Assembly (NCBI RefSeq): GCF_026167665.1
Contig: NZ_CP098740.1
Coordinates: 2,418,001-2,482,000, forward strand
Direction: 5' to 3'
DNA from: Streptomyces drozdowiczii
GTDB lineage: Bacteria > Actinomycetota > Actinomycetes > Streptomycetales > Streptomycetaceae
DNA length: 64,000 nucleotides
In this document: positions 62,541 through 64,000 of the stretch, piece by piece
Layout of the letters: each line of letters begins with the position of its first letter
How positions within the stretch are numbered: the stretch's first letter is position 1
The notes under the pieces: generated by a model
Databases searched by the model: none
Seen by the model: the letters and a program-made list of their open reading frames with translations, nothing else
What the model was told of the DNA's origin: nothing
Made by a program: the position numbers and the translations under genes

Positions 62541-64000
62541 TCAGCCGTGCTTGGCGCGCGAGGCGGTGCGGCTGCGCTCCTTCTGGTCGAGGACGACCTT
62601 GCGGATGCGGACGGCCTCCGGGGTCACCTCGACGCACTCGTCGTCGCGGCAGAACTCCAGGGACTGCTCCAGGGAGAGCTTGCGCGGCGGGACGATCGCC
62701 TCGAACGAGTCGGCCGACGAGGACCGCATGTTCGTGAGCTTCTTCTCCTTGGTGATGTTCACGTCCATGTCGTCGGAGCGCGAGTTCTCGCCGACGATCA
62801 TGCCCTCGTACACCTCGGTGCCGGGGTCGGTGAACAGCACGCCGCGCTCCTGGAGGTTCGTCATCGCGAAGGCGGTGACGGCACCGGCGCGGTCGGCGAC
62901 CAGCGAGCCGTTGTTACGGGTCGTCAGGGTGCCGAACCACGGCTCGTGGCCCTCGTGGATGGAGTGCGCGATACCCGTACCGCGGGTGTTCGTCAGGAAC
63001 TCCGTACGGAAGCCGATGAGGCCGCGGGACGGGACGACGAACTCCATGCGGACCCAGCCGGAGCCGTGGTTCGACATGTTGTCCATGCGGCCCTTGCGGA
63101 CGCCCATGAGCTGCGTGACGGCGCCCATGTGCTCCTCGGGCACGTCGATCGTCATGCGCTCGACGGGCTCGTACGTCTTGCCCTCGACGTCCTTCGTGAC
63201 CACCTGGGGCTTGCCGATGGTCATCTCGAAGCCCTCGCGGCGCATCTGCTCGACCAGGATGGCCAGCGCCAGCTCACCGCGGCCCTGCACCTCCCAGGCG
63301 TCGGGGCGCTCGGTGTCCAGGACGCGCAGCGAGACGTTACCGATCAGCTCGCGGTCCAGGCGGTCCTTGACCTGGCGGGCGGTGACCTTGCGGTCCTTGA
63401 CCGCGGCCTTGGCGTCCGCGCCCTTGCCGGTGCCGCCCCGGCCGACCAGCGGCGAGGTGTTGGTGCCGATGGTCATGGAGATCGCGGGCTCGTCCACCGT
63501 GATCAGGGGCAGCGCGACCGGGTTCTCCGGGTCGGCGAGCGTCTCACCGATCATGATCTCCGGGATACCGGCGACGGCGCAGATGTCACCGGGGCCGGCC
63601 ACCTCGGCGGGCTTGCGGGTGAGCGCCTCGGTCATCATCAGCTCGGTGATGCGCACGTTCTGGATGGAGCCGTCGCGCTTGATCCAGGCGACCGTCTGGC
63701 CCTTGCGCAGCTCGCCCTGCTCGACGCGCAGGAGCGCGATACGGCCGAGGAAGTTGTCGGCGTCGAGGTTGGTGACGTGGGCCTGGAGCGGCGCGCCCTC
63801 CTCGTACGTCGGGGCCGGGACGTGCTCCAGGATCGCGGAGAAGAACGGCTCCAGGTTGGTGGAGTCCGCCGGGACGGTGCCGTCCTCCGGCTTGGTCAGC
63901 GAGGCGATGCCGTCACGGCCGCACGCGTAGACGATCGGGAACTCGATCTGCTCCTCGTCCGCGTCCAGGTCGAGGAAGAGGTCGTACGTCTCGTTGACGA
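62541..64000 (-). CDS. typA: Translational GTPase TypA/BipA (C-terminal part; start outside window)
   Basis: Open from the window end to TGA at 62541-62543, about 485 residues visible. Domain II starts around QAHVTNLDADNFLGRIALLR. The domain III/V region and the TypA-specific C-terminal domain (TYEPVERMTIDVPEEHMGAV, GLIGFRTEFLTNTRGTGIAH, ERGVLFTDPGTEVYEGMIVG) are complete. The GTP-binding domain lies mostly outside. TypA binds ribosomes and helps assembly and stress adaptation. The truncation is due to the window edge only. Confidence 0.95.
   Translation of the reverse strand, partial: VNETYDLFLDLDADEEQIEFPIVYACGRDGIASLTKPEDGTVPADSTNLEPFFSAILEHVPAPTYEEGAPLQAHVTNLDADNFLGRIALLRVEQGELRKGQTVAWIKRDGSIQNVRITELMMTEALTRKPAEVAGPGDICAVAGIPEIMIGETLADPENPVALPLITVDEPAISMTIGTNTSPLVGRGGTGKGADAKAAVKDRKVTARQVKDRLDRELIGNVSLRVLDTERPDAWEVQGRGELALAILVEQMRREGFEMTIGKPQVVTKDVEGKTYEPVERMTIDVPEEHMGAVTQLMGVRKGRMDNMSNHGSGWVRMEFVVPSRGLIGFRTEFLTNTRGTGIAHSIHEGHEPWFGTLTTRNNGSLVADRAGAVTAFAMTNLQERGVLFTDPGTEVYEGMIVGENSRSDDMDVNITKEKKLTNMRSSSADSFEAIVPPRKLSLEQSLEFCRDDECVEVTPEAVRIRKVVLDQKERSRTASRAKHG

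Overview
The window is high-GC actinobacterial chromosome and almost certainly Streptomyces. Coding density is high, start codons are often GTG, overlapping ATGA/GTGA junctions are common, and two loci are diagnostic: a bldK oligopeptide-permease locus (order permease, binding protein, permease, ATPase, ATPase) and mycothiol mshB. No tRNA, rRNA, CRISPR array, prophage or insertion sequence was seen. The first gene (DUF1003 protein) and the last (typA) are cut by the window ends.

Layout. 1-7.6 kb: DUF1003 protein, Mrp ATPase, then on the minus strand an ECF sigma / zinc-finger anti-sigma / HtrA-type protease / TatB cell-envelope stress cluster with a divergent O-methyltransferase. 7.4-16.1 kb: housekeeping genes (DUF3117, enoyl-CoA hydratase, tag, DivIVA-like, folP, LOG, dapE, dapC, fdxA). 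From memory, most of this order matches M. tuberculosis (mrp, tatB, htrA, rseA, sigE, Rv1220c, Rv1211, tagA, Rv1209, folP2, Rv1205, dapE, dapC, fdxC), and the match resumes with mshB and typA. 16.2-38.2 kb is a block that looks Streptomyces-specific: GNAT and SirB1-like genes, a tandem-repeat surface protein with a class F sortase, a short threonyl-tRNA synthetase behind a candidate attenuator, a TetR-controlled efflux/acetyltransferase locus, a secreted beta-helix protein, a TetR/SDR pair, two back-to-back ABC exporter plus two-component modules, and a large membrane-anchored peptidoglycan-binding-like protein. 38.4-43.3 kb: DUF6113 protein, mshB, a small membrane protein, an S9 peptidase and a membrane protein. 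43.5-62.1 kb: three complete five-gene peptide ABC importers. The middle one is bldK on the plus strand, flanked by two closely similar dpp-type operons on the minus strand. 62.5 kb to the end: typA.

How genes work together. The sigma/anti-sigma/HtrA/TatB group senses and handles envelope stress. dapE and dapC act in the succinylase branch of lysine/diaminopimelate synthesis. The repeat protein and sortase look like substrate and enzyme. The peptide importers feed nutrition and, for bldK, the signal needed for aerial development.

Most notable: a 17-residue leader with three consecutive Thr codons followed by a perfect 13-bp terminator stem directly upstream of an editing-domain-less ThrRS, which looks like ribosome-mediated attenuation. 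Also notable: five apparent single-base frameshifts in four genes, most of them at G or C runs, which look more like assembly errors than decay; and several clear operator palindromes.
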